A DNA stretch of 64,000 bases from Treponema sp. (GTDB lineage Bacteria > Spirochaetota > Spirochaetia > Treponematales > Treponemataceae), in contig JAKSTP010000005.1 in assembly GCA_024402505.1 (NCBI GenBank), forward strand, positions 1 to 64,000. The letters run 5' to 3'. A program made the translations under genes and the position numbers. The notes under the pieces were generated by a model. That model searched no databases and was not told where the DNA came from. It worked only from the letters and a program-made list of their open reading frames with translations. This document shows positions 50,473-62,150 of this stretch, piece after piece (the stretch's first letter is position 1; the number at the start of each line of letters is the position of its first letter).

Positions 50473-52890
50473 ATGAAAGTTTTTAAGAGAATTATAATCG
50501 TTAGTTTACTTGTTTTTGCCGCTTTGTCTAATCTTTCTGCAGAAGATGATGACTGGTTCTGGAATCACAAAATTGCTGAAGTTGATTACGAAGGTCTAAA
50601 AAATGTAAAGAAATCAAACCTTACAGCAGTTTCATCTTCTTATGAAGACAGAGAGTTTACTGAAGAAGTTTATTCAGAAATGCTGGACCGTCTTTACGCC
50701 CTGGATTACTTTGAGGATATTGTTCCTTATGTAAAACACGCCAGAAATCCTGATAAAATCCGCATTGTTTTCCAGGTTGTAGAACGTCCTGTTATTGGAA
50801 AAATTGAGTTCAGTGGAAACAGTCAGATTCGTAACGGTGATCTTCGTGACAAGGTAAGTGTAAAGGTTAGCGATGTTTTTGTTGAATCAGTTGTGCTTTA
50901 TGACGACCGAAATCTCCGGGATTATTACATTGGAAAAGGTTTTGTTGATGCATCTGTTTCTCATACAACTTCAGAAAATGAAAAAGGTGAAGTAATTGTT
51001 ACCTTCCATATTAATGAAGGTTCAAAAACAGTTATTTCTCATATTGGTTTTTCAGGAAATACAATCGTTTCTGAACGTACTTTAAAAGGCAAGCTTAAAT
51101 TAAAGGAAGCAGGCCTTTTCAAAGACGGTGCTTTCCAGCAGTCAACTTTGGAAATTGATAAACAGATTGTAGCAGCCTATTATCAGGAACGAGGTTACAT
51201 TGATGTTTCAATTGACGATGTTGTGATTACATCTTCTTTGAATGAAGAAAAATCACGTAACGAACTTTCCATTACTTACTATATTTCTGAAGGTTCACAG
51301 TATATTTATAACGGAACTTCATTTATTGGTAATGAAGTTTTCCCTACAGACCGTCTTGCATCCTTCATTACTTTGAAGCAGGGAGCTATTTACGACAATA
51401 CAAAATTCCAGCAGGCTTTAATGAATATTACCTCCCTTTACTACGAGAACGGTTACATGAGCCTTGGATTCAATCCTGTTCCTTCAAAAGATGCAGATAA
51501 ACATGAAATTTCTTATAACATCTTTATTTCTGAAAATCCTCGAAGCCATATCGAAAATATATCTGTAAAAGGAAATACTAAAACAAAGGACTACGTAATT
51601 CTCCGGGAAATTCCTATTGAAAGCGGTGATGTTTTCTCTCGTGAAAAAATTATGAATGGTCTTCGAAACCTTTATAATACACAGTTCTTCTCTACAGTAA
51701 ATCCTGAATATAACCAGGGTAGTGAACCAAACCTTGTAGACATGGTTTTCTCTGTTGAGGAACAGTCTACGAATACAGTTCAGTTTGGTCTTACTTTCTC
51801 AGGCGCCCAGGTTCAGAACGGCAGTGATTTTGTAATGCCATTCTCTGTGTTTGGAAAACTTGAAAACTCAAACCTTTTTGGTGAAGGTCGTTCTCTTTCA
51901 ACAGGTGTTACTCTTTCTACTACTGAACAGTCTGTTGATGTAACTTACGGTCAGTCATGGATTAAAAACCTTCCAATTCAGTTTAGTTCATCTCTCGCAG
52001 TTTCTCATAATACGGATCAGGCACTTCGAATTGGAAATAATGCCGACGGTACAATCAATACAACAGATTATTACATGCCGGTAGATGGATTTACAGTAAA
52101 CCTTGGAAACTCAATTGGTCGTCGCTGGATTCCAAACTTTGCCATTCTTACACTTGCCGGTGGTATCAACAATGCAATTACTTCTAACCGCTATGATGAA
52201 AGTATTTACATTCCGGTAGATCCATCTTACGCACAGTATGCAAACCGCTGGGGTCTTTCAAACAGCATCTGGACTTCATTCTCTATGGATGGTCGTGATG
52301 TAAACTACGATCCTACAAAAGGATGGTTCTTCTCAGAAAGACTTTCCTGGTACGGATTTATTCCACTTGTTGAATCAGAATTCTATCTCCGATCAGAAAC
52401 AAAACTTGAAGGTTATGTAAAACTCCTTGATATTCCTGTTTCTGATATCTGGTCATTTAAGCTTGTATTCGCTGCTCAGACAGGTCTTTACGGAGTATTC
52501 CCAACATCTTCATTCTTCAGTGATACTCACAAACTTTACATTGACGGTATGTTCAACGGACGCGGATGGCAGACACTTTACGCTCCTCAGTACCGTGGTA
52601 AAGCAATGTGGTCAAATAACGTAGAACTTCGTATTCCTCTTGCACCTAATGTAATTGGTGTTGCAGGATTCTTCGATGCTGCTGTTGTAAAAGAAGATAT
52701 GTCTCAGTTGTTTACTAACACAAAACTTGATGACTTCTATTTCAGCTACGGTCCATCAATCAGATTCCTCCTGCCACAGTTCCCACTTCACATGCTCTTT
52801 ACATGGAAGTTCAAGACTGTTGACGGTGAAGTAAAATTGTTAGATAAAAAACCACAGTTTGTGCTTTCATTCAACCTTGTAAACAAATAG
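50473..52890 (+). CDS. bamA: Outer-membrane protein assembly factor BamA
   Basis: BamA inserts beta-barrel proteins into the outer membrane. The 805 residues have a signal peptide (to ~LSA, residue 22). About five POTRA repeats follow (AEVDYEGLKNVKKSNL, IGKIEFSGNSQIRNGDLRDK, ISHIGFSGNTIVSERTLKGK, YNGTSFIGNEVFPTDRL, IENISVKGNTKTKDYVILRE). A 16-strand-type barrel starts near residue 430, with the conserved NGRGWQTLYAPQYRGKAMWSNNVELRIPL. It ends FVLSFNLVNK rather than in an aromatic residue. GAGGA precedes the ATG. Confidence 0.95.
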   Translation: MKVFKRIIIVSLLVFAALSNLSAEDDDWFWNHKIAEVDYEGLKNVKKSNLTAVSSSYEDREFTEEVYSEMLDRLYALDYFEDIVPYVKHARNPDKIRIVFQVVERPVIGKIEFSGNSQIRNGDLRDKVSVKVSDVFVESVVLYDDRNLRDYYIGKGFVDASVSHTTSENEKGEVIVTFHINEGSKTVISHIGFSGNTIVSERTLKGKLKLKEAGLFKDGAFQQSTLEIDKQIVAAYYQERGYIDVSIDDVVITSSLNEEKSRNELSITYYISEGSQYIYNGTSFIGNEVFPTDRLASFITLKQGAIYDNTKFQQALMNITSLYYENGYMSLGFNPVPSKDADKHEISYNIFISENPRSHIENISVKGNTKTKDYVILREIPIESGDVFSREKIMNGLRNLYNTQFFSTVNPEYNQGSEPNLVDMVFSVEEQSTNTVQFGLTFSGAQVQNGSDFVMPFSVFGKLENSNLFGEGRSLSTGVTLSTTEQSVDVTYGQSWIKNLPIQFSSSLAVSHNTDQALRIGNNADGTINTTDYYMPVDGFTVNLGNSIGRRWIPNFAILTLAGGINNAITSNRYDESIYIPVDPSYAQYANRWGLSNSIWTSFSMDGRDVNYDPTKGWFFSERLSWYGFIPLVESEFYLRSETKLEGYVKLLDIPVSDIWSFKLVFAAQTGLYGVFPTSSFFSDTHKLYIDGMFNGRGWQTLYAPQYRGKAMWSNNVELRIPLAPNVIGVAGFFDAAVVKEDMSQLFTNTKLDDFYFSYGPSIRFLLPQFPLHMLFTWKFKTVDGEVKLLDKKPQFVLSFNLVNK

Positions 52891-52901
52891 GAAGGATATA
52901 C

Positions 52902-53417
52902 ATGAAAAAGATTTTTATTGCTGCTGTTTTTCTTATTGCTTTTATTGCACCTGCAGTTAGTCAGCAGATTACAAAATTCGGTGTAGTTGATACTGCAAAA
53001 GTTTATAACGCTTACTTCAGAACTTCTGCTCCTGTTCGTAACTATGAAAAAAAGAGACAGGAATTCGAAGATGAGATTACAAAGCGTACAGAAGAACTTC
53101 AGAGCCTTCAGCAGAGAAAACTGGAATATGAAGATGCTGGAAATGATTCTGGTGCCCTTAAAATGGAAGCTGAAATCACCAAGAAAAAAGATTATCTTAC
53201 TGAATATACTAATGCCAAAAACGTTGAGCTTGAATCCATGAGAAAATCTTTGGAAAGTTCTGATGCCTTCTACAAAAAACTGTATCAGGTGCTTTCAAGA
53301 ATTGCTGAATCAGGTGGCTACAGTATGATTCTAAGCCTGCAGGAATCCAATTCAATTCTCTGGTATTCCAACTCTGTTGATATTACAGACCAGGTTATTT
53401 CTGATTTGGGATTATAA
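52902..53417 (+). CDS. OmpH/Skp-family periplasmic chaperone
   Basis: A 171-residue Skp-like protein that would hold outer-membrane proteins in transit to BamA. Signal peptide KKIFIAAVFLIAFIAPAVSQ. KFGVVDTAKVYNAYFRTSAPVRNYEKKRQEFEDE is the typical start, then long charged coiled-coil arms, then VLSRIAESGGYSMILSLQESN. AGGAAGGA precedes the ATG, and mutS begins directly after its stop. bamA followed by skp is a widely conserved order. Confidence 0.92.
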   Translation: MKKIFIAAVFLIAFIAPAVSQQITKFGVVDTAKVYNAYFRTSAPVRNYEKKRQEFEDEITKRTEELQSLQQRKLEYEDAGNDSGALKMEAEITKKKDYLTEYTNAKNVELESMRKSLESSDAFYKKLYQVLSRIAESGGYSMILSLQESNSILWYSNSVDITDQVISDLGL

Positions 53418-56030
53418 ATGGCAGAAAAAGATACCCGTTCCCCAATGATGGTACAATACGACAGCATTAAGGCTAATTACCCTAATGAGGTCGTATTCTT
53501 TCGTCTTGGAGATTTTTACGAAATGTTCAATGAAGATGCGGTAGAAGTATCGCGTCTTCTCAATTTAACACTTACTCATAGAGCAGAAAGTCCCATGTGT
53601 GGAATTCCATATCATGCGGCAAAAATTTATATTGCCAGACTTCTTCGTCTTGGTAAAAAAATTGTAATCTGTGAACAGATTGGGGACCCTAAGGCAAAAG
53701 GTCTTACAGAACGAAAAGTAGTTGAAATAATTACTCCAGGTACAGCCGTAGAAACTGAATACCTTGATGGCTTCAGGGAAAATAATCTTGCCGCCTTAAG
53801 CATTTACAAAGGAAACGCTGGTTTTGCCTTTATTGACGTTTCTACATCACGATTTTTTGCAACAAGCTGGAAGGCTTCCCAGATGGCCGAAAATTTTTCA
53901 AAGGAAATTGCCAGGGCAAATCCAAGGGAATTTCTGCTTCCTCAGAGCTTAAAATCAAATGCTGACATTCAGGGTGCTTTAGCATTATTACCAAATATTG
54001 CAGTTTCTTATTATCCTGACTGGGATTTTAATCCAGAATTTTCTTATAAAAAAATGTGTTCTCAGTTTGGAGTTACTTCATTAAAATCATTTTCTCTTGA
54101 TGAAAACAGTGCTGAAGTAGTGCCGGCTGGGTTTCTTCTTGATTACCTTGATAAAACAACAAACACAGTTGTTCCTCATGTAAAATCGGTGGAAGTGTAT
54201 AAAGAAAGTCAGTATCTTGTTATTGACGATTCTTCACGTCGAAATCTTGAAATCACCGAAAATATGAGGGACGGTTCTGTTAAATATTCTTTGATGGAGT
54301 GTCTTCTTCACACAAAAACTGCCATGGGGTCACGGCTTTTAAGACAGTTCTTGTGTTTTCCTTTGACAAAAGCAGAAGAAATTAAGGCAAGACAGAAAAC
54401 TGTAGAAACTTTCTTTGAAAATCCAGATCTTATGGATAGAGTTCGTCAGGATCTTTCTCCGGTTTTAGATGTTGAACGACTTACAGGCCGTATTGCCATG
54501 GAAAAGGCACATGCAAAGGATCTTCAGGCACTTCGAGTAAGTTTAGAAAACTGGAATTATGTACAGCATTACCTTAAAGATTATGGATTTAATTTCCTTC
54601 CTCAGGAAGAAAGTATTTCAATTATTAAGCTTATTAATGACAGTATCCTTCCAGATCCATCAACTTCACTTACTGAAGGTGGAATCATCAGGCCTGGCTT
54701 TAATGAAGAACTGGACAGCTGGAGAAACATCCACAATAACTTCAACAATGTTCTTGCGGCTTACGAAGAAGAAGAAAGAGAGAAAACCGGTATTTCAACT
54801 TTGAAGATTAAATATACAAATGCCGGCGGATATTTTATTGAAGTATCAAAAGGAAAACTTGGGCAGGTTCCATCTCACTTTATTCAAAGAAAAACTTTAG
54901 TAAACGGTGAACGATACACTACCGAAAAGCTTCAGGAACTGGAACATAAACTGGTTGAATCAACTACAAGGATTTTTGAACTTGAAAGAGATCTTTTCCT
55001 TCAGGTACGAATGTCTCTTTTGAAAAGTGTTCCTTATCTTCTTAAGGTATCCCAGGAGCTTGCTTTTATTGATGTAGCATCATCTTTTGCATATTCTGCA
55101 GCTAGTTATAAGTGGGTAAAACCAATAGTAGATGATTCTGAAGTGTTTGAAGTGAGGGACGGCCGGCATCCTGTAGTTGAGCTTCATCTTCCAAGCGGAG
55201 AATTTATTCCCAACGACACGCTTCTTTCATCAGATTCCGATGATCTTCCTTGTTTTGACTTGATTACAGGTCCTAACATGGCTGGTAAAAGTACCTATCT
55301 TCGTCAGAATGCATTAATAGTTCTTCTTACTCAGATAGGATCTTATGTTCCAGCTTCTTACTGTCGTCTTGGTATTGTTGATAAGATCTTCTGTCGTGTT
55401 GGTGCCAGTGATAACCTTGCCCGAGGAGAATCAACTTTCCTTGTAGAAATGACGGAAACTGCAAATATTCTTCGGCAGGCTACACAGAAGTCTCTTGTTA
55501 TTATGGACGAAGTAGGCCGTGGAACTTCTACGGAGGATGGTCTTTCCATTGCCCAGGCTGTAAGTGAACATCTTTTGAACAATACATGCTGCAGAACATT
55601 TTTTGCTACTCACTATCATGAGCTTACCCGTCTTGAACATAAAAATATCCGCATGCTATTCATGGATGTTTCAGAAGAACAGGGAACTGTTGTATTCCTG
55701 CGAAAAGTAAAGGAAGGTGCTGCACAGAACAGTTATGGTATTCACGTAGCAAAACTTGCAGGGGTCCCTCAACCGGTAACACAGAGGGCTGAAGAGATTC
55801 TTAATGCAATTCGTGGAAACAAAAAAATTATAGATCTTCCAAAAGCCTCTGCAGAAAAACTTGTGGAAAAGAATGAACCTGTAAAAGAGCCTGTTATTTC
55901 GGCTCCTGGACTTTTTTCCGATGAAGAAATCATTCTTGATGAAATACTGTCTGCAGATGTAGACAATATTACACCTTTTCAAGCATTGCAGTTGGTTTCC
56001 AGATGGAAAAAACAGCTTTCCGGACAATAA
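53418..56030 (+). CDS. mutS: DNA mismatch repair protein MutS
   Basis: MutS recognises mismatches and small loops. The 870 residues include the mismatch-reading FYEMF motif ([11 protein letters not shown]), a full connector, lever and clamp, and the ATPase ([40 protein letters not shown]). A C-terminal segment (LVSRWKKQL) resembles the usual tetramer/dimer tail. The ATG immediately follows the skp stop, with only weak GGGA upstream, so translation is probably coupled. Confidence 0.97.
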   Translation: MAEKDTRSPMMVQYDSIKANYPNEVVFFRLGDFYEMFNEDAVEVSRLLNLTLTHRAESPMCGIPYHAAKIYIARLLRLGKKIVICEQIGDPKAKGLTERKVVEIITPGTAVETEYLDGFRENNLAALSIYKGNAGFAFIDVSTSRFFATSWKASQMAENFSKEIARANPREFLLPQSLKSNADIQGALALLPNIAVSYYPDWDFNPEFSYKKMCSQFGVTSLKSFSLDENSAEVVPAGFLLDYLDKTTNTVVPHVKSVEVYKESQYLVIDDSSRRNLEITENMRDGSVKYSLMECLLHTKTAMGSRLLRQFLCFPLTKAEEIKARQKTVETFFENPDLMDRVRQDLSPVLDVERLTGRIAMEKAHAKDLQALRVSLENWNYVQHYLKDYGFNFLPQEESISIIKLINDSILPDPSTSLTEGGIIRPGFNEELDSWRNIHNNFNNVLAAYEEEEREKTGISTLKIKYTNAGGYFIEVSKGKLGQVPSHFIQRKTLVNGERYTTEKLQELEHKLVESTTRIFELERDLFLQVRMSLLKSVPYLLKVSQELAFIDVASSFAYSAASYKWVKPIVDDSEVFEVRDGRHPVVELHLPSGEFIPNDTLLSSDSDDLPCFDLITGPNMAGKSTYLRQNALIVLLTQIGSYVPASYCRLGIVDKIFCRVGASDNLARGESTFLVEMTETANILRQATQKSLVIMDEVGRGTSTEDGLSIAQAVSEHLLNNTCCRTFFATHYHELTRLEHKNIRMLFMDVSEEQGTVVFLRKVKEGAAQNSYGIHVAKLAGVPQPVTQRAEEILNAIRGNKKIIDLPKASAEKLVEKNEPVKEPVISAPGLFSDEEIILDEILSADVDNITPFQALQLVSRWKKQLSGQ

Positions 56031-56043
56031 AACAGGATTTAAT

Positions 56044-58878
56044 ATGAACGACGATAAAATTATTATTCGCGGTGCACGTGAACATAACCTAAAGAATATT
56101 GATGTTGATATTCCTCGTAACAAACTTGTAGTTATTTCAGGTCTTTCTGGATCTGGAAAAAGTTCTCTTGCTTTTGACACTCTTTTTGCGGAAGGACAGC
56201 GCCGATACATGGAAAGCCTTTCTTCCTATGCAAGACAGTTTCTTGGCAATATGGATAAACCTGATGTAGATCTTATTGAAGGTCTTTCACCGGCTATTTC
56301 CATTGAACAGAAATCCACCAACAAAAACCCTCGTTCAACAGTAGGAACGATTACTGAAATCTACGACTATTATCGTCTTTTGTTTGCAAGAATTGGTCAT
56401 GCTCATTGTCCACAGTGCGGTCGTGAAATTCGTGAGCAGTCTATTGATCAGATTGTAGACTCAGTAATGGCCTGGGAAGACGGAACTAAAATGCAGATTC
56501 TGGCTCCTGTTATCCGAGGAAAGAAGGGTGAACATCAGAAAATAATTGAGGATGCAAAGAAATCTGGTTTTGTCCGGGCACGAATTGACGGTGTTATGGC
56601 AGATCTTGATGATTTTGTAAAACTGGACAAGCAGAAAAAACATACAATCGAAATTATTGTTGATCGAATTGTAAAAAGCAGCGAGATTCAAAGCCGTCTT
56701 TCAGAAAGTATTGAAACTGCTCTAAAAGTTTCCAACGGCATTGTAATTGTAACAAGACGGGTGGACGACAGGGACGAAGAGGTTTTCTTCAGTCAGAAAA
56801 ATGCCTGTCCTGATTGTGGTATTTCTATTCCAGAACTTCAGCCACGGCTCTTTTCTTTCAATAATCCTTTTGGAGCCTGTCCTGAATGTACTGGTCTTGG
56901 TGAAAAAATGCAGTTTGATATGAGCCTTATTATTCCTGATACTTCAAAAAGCTTTATGGAACATGCATTAGCACCATACAATCCAACTTCTGAATGGAAC
57001 AAATGCCGAATTGAAGCTGTTGCAAAAGAATACGGTTTTACTCTTGAAACTCCAATCTGTGATTTAACTGAAGATCAGTATGATGTGCTTGTAAACGGTT
57101 CTGAAAAAAATCTTCACTGGATTTACTACAAACAGAGCGGAACTGGCATGAGTGAATATAATCAGCCATGGCCAGGAATCATTCACGATTTGAACCGACG
57201 TTACATTGAAGCCTGGGGCGATGCCATGAAAACAAACCTTGAAAAATTCATGGCTCATCACGAGTGTTCCTGCTGTGGTGGAAAACGTTTACGTCCAGAG
57301 GCTCTTGGGGTTACTGTCGGTGAAAAAAATATTCACGAGATTACAAGTCTTTCTGTATCCCAGTCAATTGAATTTTTTGATCAGCTTGAACTTACTGATA
57401 GTGAATCTAAAATTGCCTCTCAGATTCTTAAGGAAATCAGGTCCCGTCTCCGCTTTTTGCAGAATGTAGGCCTTGATTATCTTACAATGGAACGTGCCGC
57501 AGAAACTCTTTCCGGTGGTGAAGCACAGCGAATTCGTCTAGCAACACAGATTGGATCAGCTTTGTGCGGTGTAATGTACATTCTTGATGAACCAAGTATC
57601 GGTCTTCATCAGCGTGATAACCAGCGACTTATTGATACTCTTGTAAATCTTAGAAACAACGGAAACACTGTTATTGTTGTTGAACACGATGAACAGACAT
57701 TACGTACTGCAGATTATCTAATTGACATTGGACCTGCTGCCGGCGTTCATGGAGGACAGATTGTTGCCTGCGGTACTCCAGAAGAAGTTTCCAAAGTTGA
57801 AGAAAGTGTAACAGGCCGTTATCTTGCCGGAAAACTTTTTATGACCATTCCTGAAAAACGTCGAAAAGGAAATGGAAAATTTATTGAAGTGAAGGGTGCA
57901 ACTGAACATAATCTTAAAAACATTGATGTTAAGTTTCCTCTTGGTGCATTTACCTGTATTACAGGCGTCAGCGGAAGCGGAAAATCTACCATGATGAGAG
58001 ACATTCTTTATCCTGCTCTTTCAAATAAGGTGATGCGTACAAATTATCACGTTGGAGCCTGTAAAGAAGTAACAGGATTTGAACATATAGATAAGGTCAT
58101 TAATATTGATCAGAGTCCTATTGGAAGAACACCAAGATCAAATCCTGCCACTTATATCGGGGTTTTTGATGCTATCCGTGATCTTTTCTCATCACTTCCA
58201 GAAAGTAAAGCACGGGGGTACCAGAAAGGCCGTTTCAGCTTCAACGTAAAGGGTGGACGCTGTGAAAACTGTGGAGGAGCCGGAGAAATCGTTATCGAGA
58301 TGAACTTCCTTCCAGACGTTTATATCCAGTGTGATGTTTGCCAGGGAAAACGATTTAACCGTGAAACCCTGGAAGTTACTTACAAAGGTAAAAATATCAA
58401 TGATGTTCTTAATATGACTATTGAAGAAGCCTGTACTTTCTTTGCAGGTATTCCTCATATTTCAAGAAAAATTGAAACTTTGAACTCAGTTGGTCTTGGA
58501 TACATCACACTTGGTCAGTCTGCACTTACTTTAAGCGGCGGTGAAGCTCAGCGTGTAAAACTTGCCAATGAGCTTGCAAGAACCTCTACAGGCAAGACAC
58601 TTTATATTATGGATGAGCCAACTACCGGTCTTCATTTTGCTGATGTAAAACAGCTTATGGGAGTAATTCAGCGCCTTGTAGATCAGGGAAATTCTGTTTT
58701 AATGATTGAACATAACCTTGATGTAATTGCTCAGGCCGACTGGATTGTTGACCTTGGACCTGAAGGGGGATTCCGTGGCGGTACAATCATGGCCACCGGT
58801 ACACCTGAAGAAGTCAGTCAAAATGAAAAATCCTTTACAGGACAGTTTATAAAGGAGACTCTTTCCCACAAGCACTGA
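56044..58878 (+). CDS. uvrA: Excinuclease ABC subunit A
   Basis: UvrA scans DNA for bulky damage in nucleotide excision repair. The 944 residues contain two ABC modules ([14 protein letters not shown] and [20 protein letters not shown] twice; [14 protein letters not shown] and [14 protein letters not shown]). Zinc modules are CPQCG, CSCCGG and CENCGG...CDVCQG. It follows mutS by 13 bp and overlaps the lptD-like gene by one base (TGATG), so two DNA repair genes are embedded in an envelope operon. Confidence 0.97.
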   Translation: MNDDKIIIRGAREHNLKNIDVDIPRNKLVVISGLSGSGKSSLAFDTLFAEGQRRYMESLSSYARQFLGNMDKPDVDLIEGLSPAISIEQKSTNKNPRSTVGTITEIYDYYRLLFARIGHAHCPQCGREIREQSIDQIVDSVMAWEDGTKMQILAPVIRGKKGEHQKIIEDAKKSGFVRARIDGVMADLDDFVKLDKQKKHTIEIIVDRIVKSSEIQSRLSESIETALKVSNGIVIVTRRVDDRDEEVFFSQKNACPDCGISIPELQPRLFSFNNPFGACPECTGLGEKMQFDMSLIIPDTSKSFMEHALAPYNPTSEWNKCRIEAVAKEYGFTLETPICDLTEDQYDVLVNGSEKNLHWIYYKQSGTGMSEYNQPWPGIIHDLNRRYIEAWGDAMKTNLEKFMAHHECSCCGGKRLRPEALGVTVGEKNIHEITSLSVSQSIEFFDQLELTDSESKIASQILKEIRSRLRFLQNVGLDYLTMERAAETLSGGEAQRIRLATQIGSALCGVMYILDEPSIGLHQRDNQRLIDTLVNLRNNGNTVIVVEHDEQTLRTADYLIDIGPAAGVHGGQIVACGTPEEVSKVEESVTGRYLAGKLFMTIPEKRRKGNGKFIEVKGATEHNLKNIDVKFPLGAFTCITGVSGSGKSTMMRDILYPALSNKVMRTNYHVGACKEVTGFEHIDKVINIDQSPIGRTPRSNPATYIGVFDAIRDLFSSLPESKARGYQKGRFSFNVKGGRCENCGGAGEIVIEMNFLPDVYIQCDVCQGKRFNRETLEVTYKGKNINDVLNMTIEEACTFFAGIPHISRKIETLNSVGLGYITLGQSALTLSGGEAQRVKLANELARTSTGKTLYIMDEPTTGLHFADVKQLMGVIQRLVDQGNSVLMIEHNLDVIAQADWIVDLGPEGGFRGGTIMATGTPEEVSQNEKSFTGQFIKETLSHKH

Positions 58879-61800
58879 TGAAAGGCCGTATAATTGCAGT
58901 CATTATCTTTTTATTTCTCACACCTTTTGCTTTTGCCGATGAAGTGACTGTAATTACTATTCTTAACGCCAGAACTACTTCTTATGTAAAATCAGAAGAT
59001 TCTAAAAATGAGACTATCCGCCTTGAAGGTGATGTAGAACTTTCTGTAGAAAAAGGAAAGACTAAGACAAATGTAAAAGCAGGTCTTATTTCCTACGACC
59101 GTGTTACAAAAATCCTTTATGCAGATGAAAATGTTGAACTTACAACGGAAAACGGTTCTTCAAAAGATCAGGTTTATGCAAAAAGCCTTATTTTGAATAC
59201 ATCTACACTGGAAGGAGTTTTTGACGACGGCAAGGTTGTTCAGACGGAAAGTGATGCCCTTAATCTTCCAAGCGGTTCAACACTGGTAGTATTTTCATCA
59301 TTGTTTGGAAAAAGTGAAAACAATACTTTTGCATTTAAGAATTCTCAGCTTACATTCTGTGATGACGAAGATCCGCACTGGCACATAGATTCTTCAAGAC
59401 TTTGGCTTCTTCCAGGCGGTGAGTTTGCATTTTTGAATGCTCTTTTGTACGTTGGACCTGTTCCTGTAATGTATTTTCCGGCATTTTATTTACCAAAAGA
59501 TGAGCTTGTCTTTAATCCGGTTCTTGGTTACCGTACAAAACAGGGATTCTTTATTCAGACTACAACTTATCTTGTTGGTCGAAAAACACCTGCCAAAACC
59601 AATGCTACATCTGGTGAAACAGATTCCGACAAAGCCATAGATTCTCTTTATAATTTTATGAAACCTACTGCCATGAAAGAGCAGGTTCTTGAAGGTCTTG
59701 TTCTTCATAATACAGATGAGGATTACAAAGGTACTTCTTCTGATTATCTAAAAGTCCTGGGTGACTGGTACTCAAATACTGGTGGACTTGCTGGTGTTGA
59801 AGGAAGTTTTTCTCCTAAAAATACTATCCTTTCTAAAATCACCTTTGGTCTTGATCTTGGTTTTTCAAACACCATTTTTCCTAAAGGCCAGTATTATTCA
59901 AATATTTCTGATACAGGTCATACTTATTATCAGACATCTAATTTCTTAGGCGTTGAACTTCCTTTCCGTTTTAAGGGAAATCTTGAGATGGGCATTACAA
60001 AGCCTTTTTCAGTAAATCTTAAATTGCCTTTTTATTCTGATCCTTATTTTACAAAAGATTTCAATAATCGAAGTGAAGATTTGAACTGGATTACCACAAT
60101 CCGTGAACTTACAAACATGAAGGAAGAAAACGAAGGAAAAGATGGAGCTGAAGTTTCTTCATTTGCATGGTCTCTTTCTACCAGTTATTCAGTGCCTGTT
60201 CCAAAATTTGTAAAACCTTATATCAACACACTTTCATTTACATCTTCTTCAAATGTAAGTATTTCTGCAAAAAGAACAAGTGATCAGTGGATGAAAGATT
60301 TTGACCAGTTCAACGATAATCTTAAAGAATATTCAAGCAGAAGAAGTTTTTATTATCCTTCTCATGTGAATCCATTTAATTTTACATTCTCAACAGGTGG
60401 AACTTTATTTCAATATCCCTTTGCCGAAAAAACTGCTTCTACTTCAAAAGTTGAGTATCCTGTAGCAATTTCTTTTACTGAAGAAAAGCCTGAAACTAAT
60501 AATGAAGTTCTGAATAATGAATCAATAACAGATCTGGATGTCGCAAAAGACAGTGAACTTCCAGAAACAACGGATGAAGTCCTGCCAGAGTTTCAGATTC
60601 CTTTAAGTGTTCCCGAACTTACCTATAAAATGCAGACAGAAACTAAAAAAGCTGCATCTGTTCCTTTTAAATACAGTCTTGGATATTCTTTAAGCGGTGA
60701 TTCTGTTACTCAGCTTACTTATGATGGAAATGTTATACTTATTCCTGAAGATTTTCAGTGGGGAAATTATAAATCGGTTTTGCAGACTTACCGTATGCCA
60801 GCTTCTGTAACTTCAAGTGCCAGCATTTTCCAGAACTTCCTTACAGTTTCAAGCAGGTTCAATTATGATTCTTTGTGGCAGAAGCATCCTTTTGTAGCTG
60901 TTGATGAAACAAAGGCGGGCTATACTCTTCAGGATAAAAATAAACTTATTAAAGCCGACTATCTTTCTGAAAAGCAGAAGATTACAAATACAAACAGTGT
61001 TTCATTAAAGCCCCTTACCAGTTTTGAAATGTTTGAAGAAACTGCAATTGTCTGGGACACAAGTATTAAAATTCTTGACCGAAAAATCCAGGATGAAAAA
61101 AACTGGGACGGAATTAGTGAGCCTGAATACGAATATAATAAACCCGATTTAACAGATCCAGAATCCCTTACATCCCATAAACTTTCTCTTGTGTTTGCCA
61201 CTTCAGAAATGCAGAAAAAATTTAAGCAGACCCTTACACTTTCTGCAAATCTTCCGCCTCAGCTTGATAATTACACGGGTACATTAAATCTTATTTTTCC
61301 TTATGTAACCGCTTCATTTTCAACGGGAATCAGACAGAAAAGTAAAGATGAGGAAGTTTTCGAAAAAGATCCATTCAATGAAAATCTTTCCGTTTCTGTT
61401 CCCTTATTTTCTAATACTTTAAAACTTACACAAAGTTATTCCTATGACCTTGAAAACGATAATGCACAGAACTTAAAGCTTAATCTTTCTTATATGTCTT
61501 TTTCATTTGCTTATACTATGTCCTGGACAAAGGGCTATGATTTTGTTGAAGAAGGCAATTCCAGAAGATGGAAGATTCGGGAAGAAGAAGAATTCCTTCC
61601 AACATCTCTTTCGGCTTACTGGAGCCCGGAAAAAAAGACTTTCTATTCCTGGAAAAACAGGATTTCTGTAGCACCTTCAATGAATACAAGTCTTGTAGCA
61701 GATCTTTTACGGCCTACAAACTCATATTTTACTTTTTCACCGTCCCTCACATTCCGTCTGAACGAACTTCTGGATGTCTCATTTGCAGCCACAAGCAGAA

Positions 61801-62150
61801 ACTCGGTTATTTACCGTTATGTTCAGAGTGCTATGGGTACGCCAGGTCGTGTTCCAGGTGAGGAAAATATTTTCAAAGATCTTTTTAATTCCTTTGCCTT
61901 TGCTGATGAAGCTAAACGAAAGGCCTCAGGATTTAAAATCAAAAGTCTTGATGTAGATATAAATCATCATTTGCACGACTGGAAATTTCAGTATAAACTT
62001 AAAATGGAGCCACGTTTAATCACTGATACTGTAACTGGCCGTAAACGATATGATTTTAATCCTTTGATCCAGCTGGCAATAGTCTGGAACCCAATGGACA
62101 ACATTAAGGCCAATATTACAGATAAATACGGCGAATGGAGTTTTAATTAA
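58878..62150 (+). CDS. LptD-like (OstA/LptA-N plus barrel) outer-membrane protein
   Basis: A 1090-residue protein with a signal peptide ending FAFA. Residues ~45-135 have the LptA/OstA-N pattern (IRLEGDVELSVEKGKTKTNVKAG, ILYADENVELTTENG). This is followed by the LptD signature: FKNSQLTFCDDEDPHWHIDS, then GPVPVMYFPAFYLPKDELV, then GYRTKQGFFIQT. The rest is rich in alternating and aromatic strands (a large barrel) ending YGEWSFN. LptD exports LPS in Gram-negatives. Host-associated treponemes are generally considered to lack LPS, so the cargo here is an open question. It overlaps uvrA and phoH by one base each. Confidence 0.85.
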   Translation: MKGRIIAVIIFLFLTPFAFADEVTVITILNARTTSYVKSEDSKNETIRLEGDVELSVEKGKTKTNVKAGLISYDRVTKILYADENVELTTENGSSKDQVYAKSLILNTSTLEGVFDDGKVVQTESDALNLPSGSTLVVFSSLFGKSENNTFAFKNSQLTFCDDEDPHWHIDSSRLWLLPGGEFAFLNALLYVGPVPVMYFPAFYLPKDELVFNPVLGYRTKQGFFIQTTTYLVGRKTPAKTNATSGETDSDKAIDSLYNFMKPTAMKEQVLEGLVLHNTDEDYKGTSSDYLKVLGDWYSNTGGLAGVEGSFSPKNTILSKITFGLDLGFSNTIFPKGQYYSNISDTGHTYYQTSNFLGVELPFRFKGNLEMGITKPFSVNLKLPFYSDPYFTKDFNNRSEDLNWITTIRELTNMKEENEGKDGAEVSSFAWSLSTSYSVPVPKFVKPYINTLSFTSSSNVSISAKRTSDQWMKDFDQFNDNLKEYSSRRSFYYPSHVNPFNFTFSTGGTLFQYPFAEKTASTSKVEYPVAISFTEEKPETNNEVLNNESITDLDVAKDSELPETTDEVLPEFQIPLSVPELTYKMQTETKKAASVPFKYSLGYSLSGDSVTQLTYDGNVILIPEDFQWGNYKSVLQTYRMPASVTSSASIFQNFLTVSSRFNYDSLWQKHPFVAVDETKAGYTLQDKNKLIKADYLSEKQKITNTNSVSLKPLTSFEMFEETAIVWDTSIKILDRKIQDEKNWDGISEPEYEYNKPDLTDPESLTSHKLSLVFATSEMQKKFKQTLTLSANLPPQLDNYTGTLNLIFPYVTASFSTGIRQKSKDEEVFEKDPFNENLSVSVPLFSNTLKLTQSYSYDLENDNAQNLKLNLSYMSFSFAYTMSWTKGYDFVEEGNSRRWKIREEEEFLPTSLSAYWSPEKKTFYSWKNRISVAPSMNTSLVADLLRPTNSYFTFSPSLTFRLNELLDVSFAATSRNSVIYRYVQSAMGTPGRVPGEENIFKDLFNSFAFADEAKRKASGFKIKSLDVDINHHLHDWKFQYKLKMEPRLITDTVTGRKRYDFNPLIQLAIVWNPMDNIKANITDKYGEWSFN

